A stretch of DNA of 64,000 bases. It comes from Actinacidiphila guanduensis. Its GTDB lineage: Bacteria > Actinomycetota > Actinomycetes > Streptomycetales > Streptomycetaceae. How positions within the stretch are numbered: the stretch's first letter is position 1; every line of letters begins with the position of its first letter. Positions 1-9,881 of the stretch are shown one piece after another. The position numbers and the translations under genes were made by a program. The notes beneath the pieces are model-generated. The model saw only the letters and a program-made list of their open reading frames with translations, did no database searches and had not been told where the DNA came from. The stretch lies in contig NZ_FNIE01000001.1 of NCBI RefSeq assembly GCF_900103985.1, positions 510,466 to 574,465 on the forward strand. The letters run 5' to 3'.

Positions 1-2
1 AC

Positions 3-227
3 TCGTGCGCGAACACCAGCACTCCGCCGCCCACCACCCCCGTCGCTCCCCCGCCGCCCGCGCACAAGCCGGTCCCCGCTCCGCCGAACCAGCCCGCGCC
101 CGTGGCCGCGCCCAGCCTGGCGCACACCGGCGCCGCGGGGGTCGGCTGGGCGGGCGGGGCCGGCGCCGCGCTGGTGCTCGGCGGCGCGGTGCTCTACCGC
201 AAGGCCCGCCCGGCCGCCCGCCGTTGA
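3..227 (+). CDS. C-terminus of an LAXTG cell-wall-anchored protein (partial)
   Basis: Only the 3' end lies in the window. The visible 74 residues are a Pro/Thr/Ala-rich stalk, then LAHTG, a glycine/alanine-rich hydrophobic stretch of about 20 residues and a basic tail (YRKARPAARR). That is the tripartite sorting signal used by class E sortases of Streptomyces, which prefer LAXTG to LPXTG. The protein is therefore probably secreted and attached covalently to peptidoglycan. Its N-terminal domain, and so its role, is outside the window. The reading frame is open at the left edge. A perfect 10-bp hairpin follows the stop codon. Confidence 0.75.
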   Translation, partial: SCANTSTPPPTTPVAPPPPAHKPVPAPPNQPAPVAAPSLAHTGAAGVGWAGGAGAALVLGGAVLYRKARPAARR

Positions 228-230
228 GCC

Positions 231-254
231 GGTGCCGCCCGCCGGGGCGGCACC
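231..254 (+). terminator. Terminator after the sortase substrate
   Basis: GGTGCCGCCC and GGGCGGCACC form a perfect 10-bp stem with a GCCG loop, three bases after the stop codon. No U-tract follows, as is common in high-GC actinomycetes. Confidence 0.7.
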
Positions 255-461
255 GCTCCCCTCGTCGCGGAAAGAACGTCGCGCGGAGAACGCCGCAGGA
301 AGGACGCCACAGGGCCGGGTAGCGCGGGGCACCCGGCCTCTAAGGTGTATGCGCGCACATGAAGGCGCGGGTGCTTCAGCGCCGAAGCACACCGCCCGTG
401 CCGCGCCGCCGGCCCGACCATCGCCGGCCCGCCGCGACAACGCGATACGAGGAGCCCCGCA

Positions 462-2228
462 ATGGCGCTGCCGCAAGGCACGCTCAGCCACCGCTACCGT
501 GGCGAGCACCCCCTCCGTACCCTCCTCTACCTCTTCCACCCCGACCGGCGCCGGGTCGCCCTGGCCGTCGTCGCCTTCCTCGGCAAGCACGCCCCGGTGT
601 GGCTGCTCCCGCTGATCACCGCGAACGTGGTGGACGTCGTCGTCCAGCACAAGCCGATCTCCGTCCTGTGGTGGAACTCCGCGGTGCTGCTGGTCATCCT
701 GGTGCTCAACCTGCCGCTGCACGTGCTGTACGTGCGCTGCATGCAGGGCTCGATACGCCGCACGGGGACCCGGCTGCGCACCGCGCTGTGCCACCGCATG
801 CAGCAGCTGTCCATCGGCTACCACTCCCGGGTCAGCGCCGGTGTGCTGCAGGCCAAGGTGATCCGGGACGTGGAGTCCATCGAGACCGCCGCCCAGCAGA
901 CCGCCGACAACGGGCTGGCCGCCATCGCCACCCTCTCCGGCGGCCTGGTCGTCATCGGCGTCCAGGCGCCGGCCTTCCTGCCGGTCTACCTCGTCGTCGT
1001 CCCCGCCTCCGCCCTCCTGGTGGTGCGGCTGCGCCGCCGGCTGCGCGACCGCAACGAGCTGTTCCGCCAGCAGGTGGAGCAACTCTCCTCGCGGGTCACC
1101 GAGATGACGACGCTGATTCCCATCACCCGCGCGCACGGTCTGGAGAACGCCGCCCTGCATCGCATGGACCGCACCCTCGGCGAGGTGCTGGCCGCGGCCC
1201 TGCGGCTGGACCGGCTCAACGGCTGGTTCGGCTCCCTCGCCTGGGTGCTGCTCAACGCGATCGGCGTGGCGTGCCTGTCCGGCTCGGCGCTGATCGCCTA
1301 CTACGGCTGGCTGAGCGTCACCCCCGGCACCGTCGTCATGCTCAGCGCCTACTTCTCCAGCCTCACCAGCTCGGTGACCACCCTGCTGACCCTCACCCCG
1401 CAGATCGGCAAGGGACTCGAGTCCGTGCGCTCCATCGGTGAGGTGCTCCAGGCGCCCGACCTGGAGCAGAACGACGGCAAGGCGCACGTCGAAGGGGTCA
1501 CCGGCCGCTTCGAGTTCCGCGGCGTCGGCCACACCTACCCCGACAACGACCGCCCCTCGCTGACCGGCTTCGACCTCGACGTGCGGCCGGGCGAGACCAT
1601 CGCGCTGGTCGGCGGCTCCGGCGCCGGCAAGTCCACCGTGCTCAACCTGGTGATCGGCTTCCTGCGGCCCACCGAGGGCAGCATCCTGCTGGACGGGGTG
1701 GACATGGAGAGCCTCGACCTGCGGGACTACCGCAGCTGGCTGTCGGTGGTGCCGCAGGAGTCGATCCTCTTCGAGGGCAGCGTGCGCGAGAACGTCACCT
1801 ACGGCATGACCGATGTGCCCGAGGAGCGGGTGCGGGCGGCGCTGCGCGACGCCAACGCGATGGAGTTCATCGAGCGGATGCCGCAGGGGCTGGACACGGT
1901 CGTCGGCGAGCGCGGGGCGCGGCTGTCGGGCGGCCAGAAGCAGCGGCTGGCCATCGCCCGCGCGCTGATCCGCGACCCGCGGGTGCTGGTGCTCGACGAG
2001 GCGACCTCCGCGCTGGACTCGCGATCCGAGGCGCTGGTGCAGCAGGCGCTGTCCCGCCTGGTGCGCGGCCGTACCGTCTTCGTCGTCGCGCACCGGCTGT
2101 CCACGATCAGGAACGCCGACCGCATCGTCGTCCTGGACGAGGGCCGCATCATGGAGATCGGCTCCCACGCCGAACTGCTGCGCCGCGGCGGCGCGTACGC
2201 GGGCCTGCAGGCCGCCCAGCTCGCCTGA
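462..2228 (+). CDS. ABC transporter, fused permease and ATPase (exporter half-transporter)
   Basis: 588 residues. An ABC exporter membrane domain occupies about residues 20-320, followed by a nucleotide-binding domain. Visible motifs are Walker A GGSGAGKST (about residue 384), a Q-loop (VVPQES), the signature LSGGQKQR (about 489), Walker B VLVLDEATSALD and the switch histidine in AHRLS. Such MsbA/LmrA-type half-transporters act as dimers in the cytoplasmic membrane and export lipids, drugs or peptides; the substrate cannot be read from sequence. The ATG follows AGGAG at a suitable distance. It stands alone between two strong terminators, so it looks monocistronic. Confidence 0.93.
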   Translation: MALPQGTLSHRYRGEHPLRTLLYLFHPDRRRVALAVVAFLGKHAPVWLLPLITANVVDVVVQHKPISVLWWNSAVLLVILVLNLPLHVLYVRCMQGSIRRTGTRLRTALCHRMQQLSIGYHSRVSAGVLQAKVIRDVESIETAAQQTADNGLAAIATLSGGLVVIGVQAPAFLPVYLVVVPASALLVVRLRRRLRDRNELFRQQVEQLSSRVTEMTTLIPITRAHGLENAALHRMDRTLGEVLAAALRLDRLNGWFGSLAWVLLNAIGVACLSGSALIAYYGWLSVTPGTVVMLSAYFSSLTSSVTTLLTLTPQIGKGLESVRSIGEVLQAPDLEQNDGKAHVEGVTGRFEFRGVGHTYPDNDRPSLTGFDLDVRPGETIALVGGSGAGKSTVLNLVIGFLRPTEGSILLDGVDMESLDLRDYRSWLSVVPQESILFEGSVRENVTYGMTDVPEERVRAALRDANAMEFIERMPQGLDTVVGERGARLSGGQKQRLAIARALIRDPRVLVLDEATSALDSRSEALVQQALSRLVRGRTVFVVAHRLSTIRNADRIVVLDEGRIMEIGSHAELLRRGGAYAGLQAAQLA

Positions 2229-2268
2229 GCCACGGGCCAAGGTCAAGGTGGCCAGATGGCCGAGGGAG

Positions 2269-2317
2269 GGGCCCGGTGGGGGCGGCGCGCCGGAGCCGGG
2301 GCGCCCCCACCGGGCCC
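2269..2317. terminator. Bidirectional terminator between the ABC transporter and pgm
   Basis: GGGCCCGGTGGGGGCG (2269-2284) and its exact complement (2302-2317) form a perfect 16-bp stem with a 17-nt loop. It lies between two convergent genes and can serve both. Confidence 0.8.
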
Positions 2318-2322
2318 GCGCC

Positions 2323-3963
2323 TCACCCGCCGAGGGCCTGCCCCACGATCGCCTGCGCCTCCTGCTGCACCTGCGCCAGGTGCTCCTCGCCCTTGAAGGA
2401 CTCGGCGTACACCTTGTAGACGTCCTCGGTGCCCGAGGGGCGGGCGGCGAACCAGGCGTTCTCGGTGGTCACCTTGATGCCGCCGATCGCGGCCCCGTTG
2501 CCGGGCGCCTCGGTGAGCACGCCGGTGACCGGCTCGCCGGCCAGCTCGCGGGCCGGTACCTGCTCCGGCGACAGGCGCGCGAGGACGGCCTTCTGCTCGC
2601 GGTCGGCGGGCGCGTCGATGCGGGCGTAGGCGGGGGCGCCGAAGCGCTCGGTGAGCTCGGCGTAGTGCTGCGAGGGGGTGCGGCCGGTGACCGCGGTGAT
2701 CTCCGAGGCGAGCAGCGCCAGCAGGATGCCGTCCTTGTCGGTGGTCCACACGCTGCCGTCGCGGCGCAGGAAGGACGCGCCGGCCGACTCCTCGCCGCCG
2801 AAGGCCAGCGTGCCGCCGATCAGGCCGTCCACGAACCACTTGAAGCCGACCGGGACCTCGGTCAGGGTGCGGCCCAGGTCGGCGGCGACCTTGTCGATCA
2901 TCGAGGAGGACACCAGGGTCTTGCCGATGGCCAGGGAGTCGCTCCACTGCTCGCGGTGCCGCACCAGGTAGGCGATGGCGGCGGCCAGGTAGTGGTTGGG
3001 GTTCATCAGCCCGCCGTCGGGGGTGACGATGCCGTGCCGGTCGGCGTCCGCGTCGTTGCCGGTGGCGATCGCGTACTCGTCCTTGCGGTCGATCAGCGAG
3101 GCCATCGCGTAGGGCGACGAACAGTCCATGCGGATCTTGCCGTCCCAGTCCAGCGTCATGAACCGCCAGGTGGGGTCGGCGAGCGGGTTGACGACGGTGA
3201 GGTCCAGGCCGTGGGTCTCGGCGATGCGGCCCCAGTAGCCGACCGAGGCGCCGCCGAGCGGGTCGGCGCCGATCCGCACCCCGGCCGAACGGACGGCCGC
3301 CAGGTCCAGCACGGAGGGCAGGTCGTCCACGTAGGCGCCGAGGAAGTCGTAGCGGCCGGTGGTGTCGGCGGCCAGCGCGCGGCTGTACGGGATGCGGCGC
3401 ACGCCCTTCAGGCCGTCGGCGATCAGGGCGTTGGCGCGGTCCTGGATCCAGCCGGTGGCGTCGGAGGCCGCGGGGCCGCCGGAGGGCGGGTTGTACTTGA
3501 ACCCGCCGTCGGCCGGCGGGTTGTGCGAGGGGGTGACGACGACGCCGTCGGCCAGGGCGCCGGTGCGGCCCCGGTTGTGGGTGAGGATCGCGTGCGAGAC
3601 CGCCGGGGTGGGGGTGAAGCCGTCGCCCTGGTCGATCAGGACGGTCACGCCGTTGGCGGCGAAGACCTCCAGCGCGGTGACCCGGGCGGGCTCGGACAGG
3701 GCGTGCGTGTCGGCGCCCAGGAACAGCGGTCCGTCGGTGCCCTGCTCGGCCCGGTACTCGCAGATGGCCTGGCTGGTGGCGGCGATGTGGTCCTCGTTGA
3801 AAGCGGTCCGCAGCGCCGAGCCGCGGTGCCCGGAGGTGCCGAACGCGACCCGCTGGCCGGGCTCGGCCGGATCGGGGTGCAGCGCGTAGTAGGCGGTGAC
3901 CAGGCGGGGTACGTCGACGAGGTCCTCCGGCCGTGCGGGGGTTCCGGCGCGCTCGTGCGGCAT
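2323..3963 (-). CDS. pgm: Phosphoglucomutase (alpha-D-glucose phosphate-specific)
   Basis: 546 residues, the same length as E. coli Pgm. It interconverts glucose-1-phosphate and glucose-6-phosphate, linking glycogen, trehalose and UDP-glucose synthesis to glycolysis in the cytosol. The phosphoserine motif TPSHNPP places the catalytic serine at residue 146, the E. coli position. The metal loop [10 protein letters not shown], the EESAGASF sugar-binding motif and the phosphate-binding [11 protein letters not shown] motif follow in order. The ATG (MPHERAG) is chosen because homologues begin here; the frame stays open far upstream only through GC bias. It is divergent from the MFS gene at 4120. 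Confidence 0.95.
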   Translation of the reverse strand: MPHERAGTPARPEDLVDVPRLVTAYYALHPDPAEPGQRVAFGTSGHRGSALRTAFNEDHIAATSQAICEYRAEQGTDGPLFLGADTHALSEPARVTALEVFAANGVTVLIDQGDGFTPTPAVSHAILTHNRGRTGALADGVVVTPSHNPPADGGFKYNPPSGGPAASDATGWIQDRANALIADGLKGVRRIPYSRALAADTTGRYDFLGAYVDDLPSVLDLAAVRSAGVRIGADPLGGASVGYWGRIAETHGLDLTVVNPLADPTWRFMTLDWDGKIRMDCSSPYAMASLIDRKDEYAIATGNDADADRHGIVTPDGGLMNPNHYLAAAIAYLVRHREQWSDSLAIGKTLVSSSMIDKVAADLGRTLTEVPVGFKWFVDGLIGGTLAFGGEESAGASFLRRDGSVWTTDKDGILLALLASEITAVTGRTPSQHYAELTERFGAPAYARIDAPADREQKAVLARLSPEQVPARELAGEPVTGVLTEAPGNGAAIGGIKVTTENAWFAARPSGTEDVYKVYAESFKGEEHLAQVQQEAQAIVGQALGG

Positions 3964-4119
3964 CCTCGGCTCCTTCTTCGTGTCGGCTTGCGCTTCTCCG
4001 CGTGCTGCCCAGCCTGCCCATTCTCCCGCGCGCGAGCCCCGCGCCACGACGGCGCCCCGGGCGGGGGCGCCATCGGGGCCGCGGGCATTAGTGTTGCGCC
4101 CGACGGGAGAGGCGGAGTC

Positions 4120-5622
4120 ATGACCACGGCGGAACCTGCGGCGGAAGGCATCCGGCTGGCGTCGCCCGCCGGGCGGTGGGTACTCGCGTGCTCGGTGCTC
4201 GGCTCGGGCATGGCGATGCTGGACGGCACGGTGGTCAACATCGCGCTGCCGCACATCGGTCGCGACCTCGGCGCCTCCTTCGGCGCCCTGCAGTGGACCG
4301 TCAACGGCTATCTGCTCACCCTCGCCGGGCTGATCCTGCTCGGTGGGGGCCTGGGCGACCGGTACGGGCGGCGCAGGGTGTTCACCACCGGGGTGGTGTG
4401 GTTCGCGCTCGCCTCCGCGCTGTGCGGCATCGCGCAGGACAGCGGCACCCTGATCGCGGCCCGCGCCCTGCAGGGCGTGGGCGGCGCGCTCCTGACGCCG
4501 GGTTCGCTCGCGCTGGTGCAGTCCACCTTCCGGCAGGAGGACCGGGCCAAGGCGGTGGGCGCGTGGTCGGGCCTGGGCGGGGTGGCCGGCGCGGTCGGCC
4601 CGTTCCTCGGCGGCTGGCTCGTCGACGGCCCCGGCTGGCGCTGGATCTTCTACGTCAACGTGCCGCTCGCCGCGGTCACGGTGGCCATCGCGGTGCGCAA
4701 GGTGCCCGAGAGCCGGGACCGGACCGCGAGCGGCTCCTTCGACGTGCGCGGCGCCGCGCTCGCGGCCCTGTGCCTGGCCGGTGTCACGTACGCGCTCATC
4801 GCCGCCTCCGGGCACCCCTCCTGGCCCGCCATCGCCGTGCCCGCGGTGGCCGGGCTGGCCTGCGGGTGGGCCTTCCTGCGCACCGAGCGGGCCTCGGCGC
4901 ACCCGATGCTGCCGCTGCGGGTGTTCTCCTCGCGGCTGTTCACCGCGATGAACGTGGTGACGCTGTGCCTGTACGCGGCGATCGGCGGGGTGTTCTTCCT
5001 GCTGCCGGTGCAGCTGCAGACCGCCGCCGGCTACAGCGCGCTGCGCGCGGGGCTGGCGACGCTGCCGGTGACGGTGCTGATGCTGGCGCTGTCCGCCCCG
5101 GCAGGGGCGCTCGCGCAGCGGATCGGGCCGCGGGTGCCGCTCGCGGTGGGGCCGCTCGTGGCCGGGGCCGGGATGCTGCTGCTGATCCGGGTCTCGCCGG
5201 ACAGCGCGTCCTACTGGCGGGACGTGCTGCCGGCCGTCGTCGTCCAGGGCCTCGGCATGAGCATGTTCGTGGCCCCGCTGACGGCCACGGTGCTCGCGTC
5301 CGTGCCGGTGGACAACGCGGGGGTGGCGAGCGGGGTCAACAACGCGGCCGCGCGGGTGGCCCAGTTGCTCGCGGTGGCCGCGCTGCCGCTGGCGGTGGGG
5401 CTGTCCAACCAGGGGTACACCTCGGCGCACGACGTCAACGCGGCGTTCGGGAAGGCGATGGCCATCTGCGGGGGGCTGTGCGCGCTCGGCGCGGGGCTCG
5501 CCTTCACGCTGACGCCGTCCGCGGCACTCGAGGAACCCGCGCCGACGGTGCGGCCGGAGTGCGGCACGCACTGCTCCTTCTCGGCGCCGCCGCTCGAACC
5601 GGGGGCTCAGCGCCAGCCTTGA
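4120..5622 (+). CDS. MFS transporter, DHA2 (EmrB/QacA-like) family
   Basis: 500 residues, almost entirely hydrophobic, with about 14 predicted membrane segments. The first helix carries [18 protein letters not shown], typical of the DHA2 proton antiporters, followed by the loop-2/3 motif [12 protein letters not shown]. Members export drugs, dyes or secondary metabolites across the cytoplasmic membrane. The ATG is preceded by GGGAGAGGCGGAG. It is divergent from pgm across about 155 bp. Substrate unknown; there is no adjacent regulator in the same operon. Confidence 0.9.
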   Translation: MTTAEPAAEGIRLASPAGRWVLACSVLGSGMAMLDGTVVNIALPHIGRDLGASFGALQWTVNGYLLTLAGLILLGGGLGDRYGRRRVFTTGVVWFALASALCGIAQDSGTLIAARALQGVGGALLTPGSLALVQSTFRQEDRAKAVGAWSGLGGVAGAVGPFLGGWLVDGPGWRWIFYVNVPLAAVTVAIAVRKVPESRDRTASGSFDVRGAALAALCLAGVTYALIAASGHPSWPAIAVPAVAGLACGWAFLRTERASAHPMLPLRVFSSRLFTAMNVVTLCLYAAIGGVFFLLPVQLQTAAGYSALRAGLATLPVTVLMLALSAPAGALAQRIGPRVPLAVGPLVAGAGMLLLIRVSPDSASYWRDVLPAVVVQGLGMSMFVAPLTATVLASVPVDNAGVASGVNNAAARVAQLLAVAALPLAVGLSNQGYTSAHDVNAAFGKAMAICGGLCALGAGLAFTLTPSAALEEPAPTVRPECGTHCSFSAPPLEPGAQRQP

Positions 5623-5763
5623 GCGTGGGCGGCCGCACGCCGTCCGGGTTCGCCGCCGTAGCCGACTCCCGCGCCGTCCGGGCTGGTCGCGTAGTTCCTC
5701 CGCCCGGGAGACAACCCCGGGGGCCATGAGAACCCGGGGGCCATGAGAAACGGCAACCCGCGC

Positions 5764-6216
5764 TCAGGGCTGCGGCGGGCCCTCGGTGAGGAGCAGTTCC
5801 AGGACGGGGAGCGCTTCGTCCAGGGTGGCGCGTTGGGCGTCGGTGAGGCGGGACATGCGGCGGGCGAGGAGCGCGGCCCGCTCGCGGCGGATCCGTTCGA
5901 GCACGGCCGCGCCCTCGGGGGTGATGCTGACGAGCCAGGAGCGGCCGTCGGAGGGGTCCGCCTCCTTGCCGATCAGGCCCGCCTCGGCCAGCGGCCGCAC
6001 CGTACGGGTCAGCGAGGGCGCCGCCACCTGCTCGCGCGCGGCCAGCTCGCCGAGCCGGATCGGCCCGGCCTGCTCGATCCGGGCGAGCGCGGACACCTGC
6101 GCGTAGGTGAGGTTGAGGTCGTCCGCCGACGCCTGTGCGAGCTGCCGGTAGAGCCGGGCGACGATCAGTGCGACGGCGGCCGGTGTGGCGCCCCCGCGCC
6201 CGTCGGTGTGGGTCAT
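5764..6216 (-). CDS. MarR family transcriptional regulator
   Basis: 150 residues with a winged helix over about residues 35-105 (IRLGELAAREQVAAPSLTRTVRPLAEAGLI), then a wing and C-terminal dimer helices. MarR proteins are usually repressors released by small ligands. It lies 28 bp downstream of the MFS gene on the same strand, so the pair is probably one operon in which the regulator controls its own exporter. The 26-bp palindrome at 7991-8016 is the obvious candidate operator. Confidence 0.9.
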   Translation of the reverse strand: MTHTDGRGGATPAAVALIVARLYRQLAQASADDLNLTYAQVSALARIEQAGPIRLGELAAREQVAAPSLTRTVRPLAEAGLIGKEADPSDGRSWLVSITPEGAAVLERIRRERAALLARRMSRLTDAQRATLDEALPVLELLLTEGPPQP

Positions 6217-6244
6217 GCGGGGGCGCCTCCTTCGGCCGTACGGT

Positions 6245-7963
6245 TCAGGCCCGGTCTGCCGGGGCCTTGCGGGCGCGGATCAGCGAGGCGCCCGCCGCGA
6301 CCAAGGACATCACGATCGCCAGGGCGAACACCACGACGAGTCCGTCGTGGAAGGGCCCGGAGATCAAGTGCGGGAAGAACTCGCGCCCGGTGAGGGTGTG
6401 CGCGTCGGTCTTCGGCAGCGTGGACAGCAGGTGCGGGCCGAGCAACTGCTGGATCGGGTTGTAACCCAGGAAGGCCGCGAAGAGCGTGCCGACCGGGGGC
6501 AGGTTCGCCACCTGGTGGGCGTTGCCCGCCGGGACGCCCTGGGCCATCAGCCCGGAGCTGAGGGTGTGCGGCAGGGAGCGGGCGAGACCGGCGACCATCA
6601 GCGAGAAGAACACGCCGATGGAGAGCACCATGCCCGCGTTCTGGAAGGTGGCCCGCATGCCGGAGGCGGCGCCGCGGGCCTCGGCGGGCACGCTGGCCAT
6701 GATGATCGAGGTGTTCGGCGCGGCGAACAGGCCGCCGCCCAGGCCGTTGAGGAAGACCACCAGGGCGAAGACCCAGTAGCTGAAGTTCGTCGGGATGAGC
6801 AGCAGCCCGGCGAAGGAGCCGGCCATCACCACGAAGCCGGCCGAGGCGAACAGCCGGGCGCCGTAGCGGTCGGACAGGGCGCCGGAGATGGGGCCGGCGG
6901 CCAGGAAGCCGATGGTGAGCGGCAGTAGGTAGATGCCGGCCCACAGCGGGGTGTCGGCGTAGTTGTAGCCGTGCAGCGGCAGCCAGATGCCCTGCAGCCA
7001 GATGATGAGCATGAACTGCAGGCCGCCGCGGGCGATGGAGCCGAGCAGCGTCGCCGCGTTGCCGCCGGCGAAGGCCGCGTTGCGGAACAGCTTGAGCGGG
7101 AACATCGGCTCGGCAACGCGTGCCTCGATCAGGCAGAAGGCGACGAGGATGGCGGCGCCGCCGATCAGGCCTGCCAGCACCCAGGGGTTCGTCCAGCCCA
7201 TGGTGTGGCCGCCGTAGGGCTGGATGCCGTAGGTGATGCCGGCGAGCAGGGCGGTCAGGCCGACGGCGAAGGTGATGTTGCCCCACCAGTCCATCTTCGC
7301 GGGGCGGCGCACGCCGGTGTCGTGCAGGGAGCGGTAGGCCCACACGGTGCCGAGCAGGCCGATGGGCACGTTGACCCAGAAGATGGAGCGCCAGTTCCAC
7401 TCGGCGAGCAGGCCGCCGAGGACCAGGCCGATGAAGGAGCCGGCGATGCCGGCGACCATGTTGACGCCGAGCGCCATGCCGCGCTGGCGGGCGGGGAAGG
7501 CGTCGGTGATGATCGCGGCCGAGTTGGCCATGAGCATGGAGCCGCCGACTGCCTGGGCGACGCGCCAGCCGATCAGCCACAGCGCGCCGCCGCCGCCGTG
7601 CATCGGGTCGACGGACAGGATCACCGAGGTGACGGTGAAGATCAGGAAGCCGGCGTTGTAGATCTTGACCCGGCCGAGGATGTCGCCGAGCCGGCCGAGG
7701 GTGACCACGAGGACGGCGGTGACGAGCATGTAGCCCATCAGCATCCACAGCAGGTAGCTGACGTTGCCGGGCTGCAGCGGGTCGAGCCGGATGCCGTTGA
7801 AGATCGCGGGCAGCGAGATCAGCACGATCGAGGAGTTGATCGTGGCGATGAGCATGCCGAGCGTCGTGTTGGACAGCGCCACCCACTTGTAGTGCGGATG
7901 GTCGGCGGCGATACGCGGCGCCCGCCGCTGTATTCGCGTGGTCGAGTCTTCTTCGGTCGCCAT
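6245..7963 (-). CDS. MFS transporter, DHA2 family, MarR-linked
   Basis: 572 residues with about 14 membrane segments. The first helix reads [25 protein letters not shown], the loop motif is [15 protein letters not shown], and a [12 protein letters not shown] repeat lies in the second half. These are DHA2 drug:H+ antiporter features. The ATG at MATEEDSTT is chosen; a longer in-frame start 18 bases upstream would overlap the promoter region. The operon with MarR and the palindromic site just upstream suggest induction by the exported compound. Confidence 0.9.
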   Translation of the reverse strand: MATEEDSTTRIQRRAPRIAADHPHYKWVALSNTTLGMLIATINSSIVLISLPAIFNGIRLDPLQPGNVSYLLWMLMGYMLVTAVLVVTLGRLGDILGRVKIYNAGFLIFTVTSVILSVDPMHGGGGALWLIGWRVAQAVGGSMLMANSAAIITDAFPARQRGMALGVNMVAGIAGSFIGLVLGGLLAEWNWRSIFWVNVPIGLLGTVWAYRSLHDTGVRRPAKMDWWGNITFAVGLTALLAGITYGIQPYGGHTMGWTNPWVLAGLIGGAAILVAFCLIEARVAEPMFPLKLFRNAAFAGGNAATLLGSIARGGLQFMLIIWLQGIWLPLHGYNYADTPLWAGIYLLPLTIGFLAAGPISGALSDRYGARLFASAGFVVMAGSFAGLLLIPTNFSYWVFALVVFLNGLGGGLFAAPNTSIIMASVPAEARGAASGMRATFQNAGMVLSIGVFFSLMVAGLARSLPHTLSSGLMAQGVPAGNAHQVANLPPVGTLFAAFLGYNPIQQLLGPHLLSTLPKTDAHTLTGREFFPHLISGPFHDGLVVVFALAIVMSLVAAGASLIRARKAPADRA

Positions 7964-7990
7964 ACGGCGGTCACACCCCACCCGGAGAGC

Positions 7991-8016
7991 AGTTACTTAA
8001 CTTAGGTTAAGTAACT
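7991..8016. promoter_or_regulatory. Perfect palindrome, probable MarR operator
   Basis: AGTTACTTAAC and GTTAAGTAACT are perfect 11-bp arms around TTAG. The site is strikingly AT-rich for this genome and ends 27 bp upstream of the MFS start. MarR proteins bind palindromes of about this size, so it is inferred to be the operator of the MFS-MarR operon. Confidence 0.75.
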
Positions 8017-8103
8017 CTATCATCGCCGGTGGACCCCTTGCAGACGCCATCGGGAGCGCGGGGAGCGCGCGGCCGCCCCGCGCACTCCCCCTCTTCGCGC
8101 GGG

Positions 8104-8829
8104 TCACCAGGCGATGGCGCCCTCGTCGTCGAAGAAACCGCCACGCGGCCCGTCGTCGGGCAGGGTGGCGAGCCTGAGCGCGATCGCGGCGCCCTGCTCG
8201 GGGGTGCGCGACCCTGCGAAGCCGGTGAAGTCGGTCGCCACATAGCCGGGGCAGGCCGCGTTGACGATGATCTTCGTGTCGGCGAGGCGGCGGGCGTACT
8301 GCACGGTGAGGCTGTTGAGCATCGACTTCGAGGGCGCGTACGCGGCCATGACGGGACCCGTCCGCAGCGCCAGCGAGCCCATATTGCTCGACATGTTGAC
8401 GATGCGCGGGGAGTCCGCGCGGCCGAGCAGCGGGAGCATCGCGTTCGTCACCCGCACGACCCCGAACACATTGGTCTCCAGGACGGTGCGCAGGACGTCG
8501 AGGTCGAGCGTGGTGGGGTCCTGAGTACCGGCGTCGGTGCGGCCGGAGATCCCGGCGTTGTTGACCAGCACGTCGAGCCGGCCCGCCCGCTTCCCGATGC
8601 TCGCCGCCGCCGCGGCGACGCTGTCGTCGGAGGTGACGTCGAGGGCGACACCGAAGACGTCGGCGCCCTCGGCGCGCAGCTGCTCGACGGCCTTCTCGCG
8701 CCTGGCCTCGTCGCGGGCCCCCACCGCGACGGTGAAACCGATGGCCGCCAGGCCCTGCGCGATGGCGCGGCCGATTCCCTTGTTCGCGCCGGTGACCAGC
8801 GCAATCCTCGTCTCGTTCACGCGATCCAT
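8104..8829 (-). CDS. Short-chain dehydrogenase/reductase (SDR)
   Basis: 241 residues, the classical SDR length. It has the Rossmann motif VTGANKGIGRAIA near the N-terminus, NNAGISG in the middle and the catalytic YAPSK (Y-x-x-x-K) with a Ser-containing strand (NMSSNMGSLAL). It should oxidise or reduce an alcohol/ketone with NADP(H); the arginine after the first strand (GARDEARR) favours NADP. The ATG (MDRVNETR) is preferred over an upstream start that would run into the operator. It is divergent from a LysR regulator, which probably controls it. Confidence 0.88.
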   Translation of the reverse strand: MDRVNETRIALVTGANKGIGRAIAQGLAAIGFTVAVGARDEARREKAVEQLRAEGADVFGVALDVTSDDSVAAAAASIGKRAGRLDVLVNNAGISGRTDAGTQDPTTLDLDVLRTVLETNVFGVVRVTNAMLPLLGRADSPRIVNMSSNMGSLALRTGPVMAAYAPSKSMLNSLTVQYARRLADTKIIVNAACPGYVATDFTGFAGSRTPEQGAAIALRLATLPDDGPRGGFFDDEGAIAW

Positions 8830-8876
8830 GCTCGGCGGACCCGTCCGGCGCGGTCCAATATCGCCTCGGTGGGCTG

Positions 8877-8895
8877 TGATACTCACCAGGTATCA
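8877..8895. promoter_or_regulatory. LysR-type operator in the SDR/LysR divergent promoter
   Basis: TGATAC-N7-GTATCA is a perfect interrupted palindrome. It contains the ATAC-N7-GTAT arrangement typical of LysR boxes (T-N11-A). It lies 17 bp before the LysR start and 48 bp before the SDR start, where a LysR protein would repress itself and regulate the SDR. Confidence 0.72.
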
Positions 8896-8911
8896 GCCGT
8901 AGGCTGGCGGT

Positions 8912-9787
8912 GTGGACGATCTGGAGACCCGCGAGTTGCGGTACTTCATTGCTGTCGCCGAGGAGCTGCACTTCGGGCGGGCCGCCGAGCGGCTGGGGAT
9001 CGCCCAGCCGCCGCTCTCGCGCGCGATCCGCCGGCTGGAGCAGCGGCTCGGGGTGCGGCTGCTGGACCGGGACCGCCGCGGGGTCGCGCTCACCGGCGCC
9101 GGCCGGGTGCTGCTCCGGGAGGGCGCGGCGGCCCTGGACGGCGTGGCCGCCGCCGTACGCCGGACCCGGCGGGCCGGGGACCCCGGGCGGCCGCTGGTCC
9201 TCGCGTCGAAGGCCGGGGCGTCCCACGCGCTGCTGCGCCGGCTGCTGGACGCGGTCGCTGCCGACCCGGGAGCGGCGCCCGTGGAGGTCCTGCTGTGCGA
9301 GGTCGGCGAGCAGGCGCGGCTGCTGCGGGACGGCCACGCCGATGTGGCGCTCATGCACCGCCCGGTGGACGACCTCGCCGGTTTCGACACCGAGGACCTG
9401 CACACCGAGGGCCAGGTGGCGATCCTGCCCGCGGGTCACCCGCTCGCCGCGCGCGAGCGCCTGACACTGGCGGAGGTCCGCGACGTGCCCGGCCTGCCGA
9501 TGGCCCGCTGGCCCCGGCTCGACGGCACCTACCCGGACGGCCCGGGGCCCGAGGTGCACACCCAGTCGCAGCTCGCCCAACTGGTCGCGCTCGGCAGGAC
9601 GCTGCTGGTCATCCCGGCCTCCAGCCGCGCCTGGCAGTGGCCCGAGCACGTGGCGGTGCCCGTCGACGACGCCCCGGACATCACCACGGTGATCGCGTGG
9701 CCCGCGGCCAGCCGCTCCCTGCCGGTGGCCGCTCTGGTCCGCGCGGCGGCCGCCCTGCGCGACGAAACCTCCCGGCCGGCCCCCTGA
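8912..9787 (+). CDS. LysR family transcriptional regulator
   Basis: 291 residues. The N-terminal winged helix (residues 1-65) reads LETRELRYFIAVAEELHFGRAAERLGIAQPPLSRAIRRLE, the canonical LysR signature. An inducer-binding domain follows (about 90-285). The start is GTG. It is divergent from the SDR gene with a LysR box between them, the usual local-regulator arrangement. The effector is unknown. Confidence 0.92.
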   Translation: MDDLETRELRYFIAVAEELHFGRAAERLGIAQPPLSRAIRRLEQRLGVRLLDRDRRGVALTGAGRVLLREGAAALDGVAAAVRRTRRAGDPGRPLVLASKAGASHALLRRLLDAVAADPGAAPVEVLLCEVGEQARLLRDGHADVALMHRPVDDLAGFDTEDLHTEGQVAILPAGHPLAARERLTLAEVRDVPGLPMARWPRLDGTYPDGPGPEVHTQSQLAQLVALGRTLLVIPASSRAWQWPEHVAVPVDDAPDITTVIAWPAASRSLPVAALVRAAAALRDETSRPAP

Positions 9788-9881
9788 CGCCCCACCCGCC
9801 CGCGAGGGCGCGCATCCCGGCTCAGGCGCGCACCGTCCGTACGGCGGGCGGACGTCCACGGGTTTCCCGGGGCGGGGCTTC

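Noticed and set aside
2248-5622. Very long open frames on both strands through the pgm-MFS region
   Set aside because: They are GC-bias extensions. Only the parts matching phosphoglucomutase and the MFS exporter have family motifs, and good starts lie inside.
5711-5750. Short direct repeat of CCCGGGGGCCATGAGA after the MFS gene
   Set aside because: Two copies of about 17 bp in a convergent gap, without further structure; probably a slipped duplication of no clear meaning.
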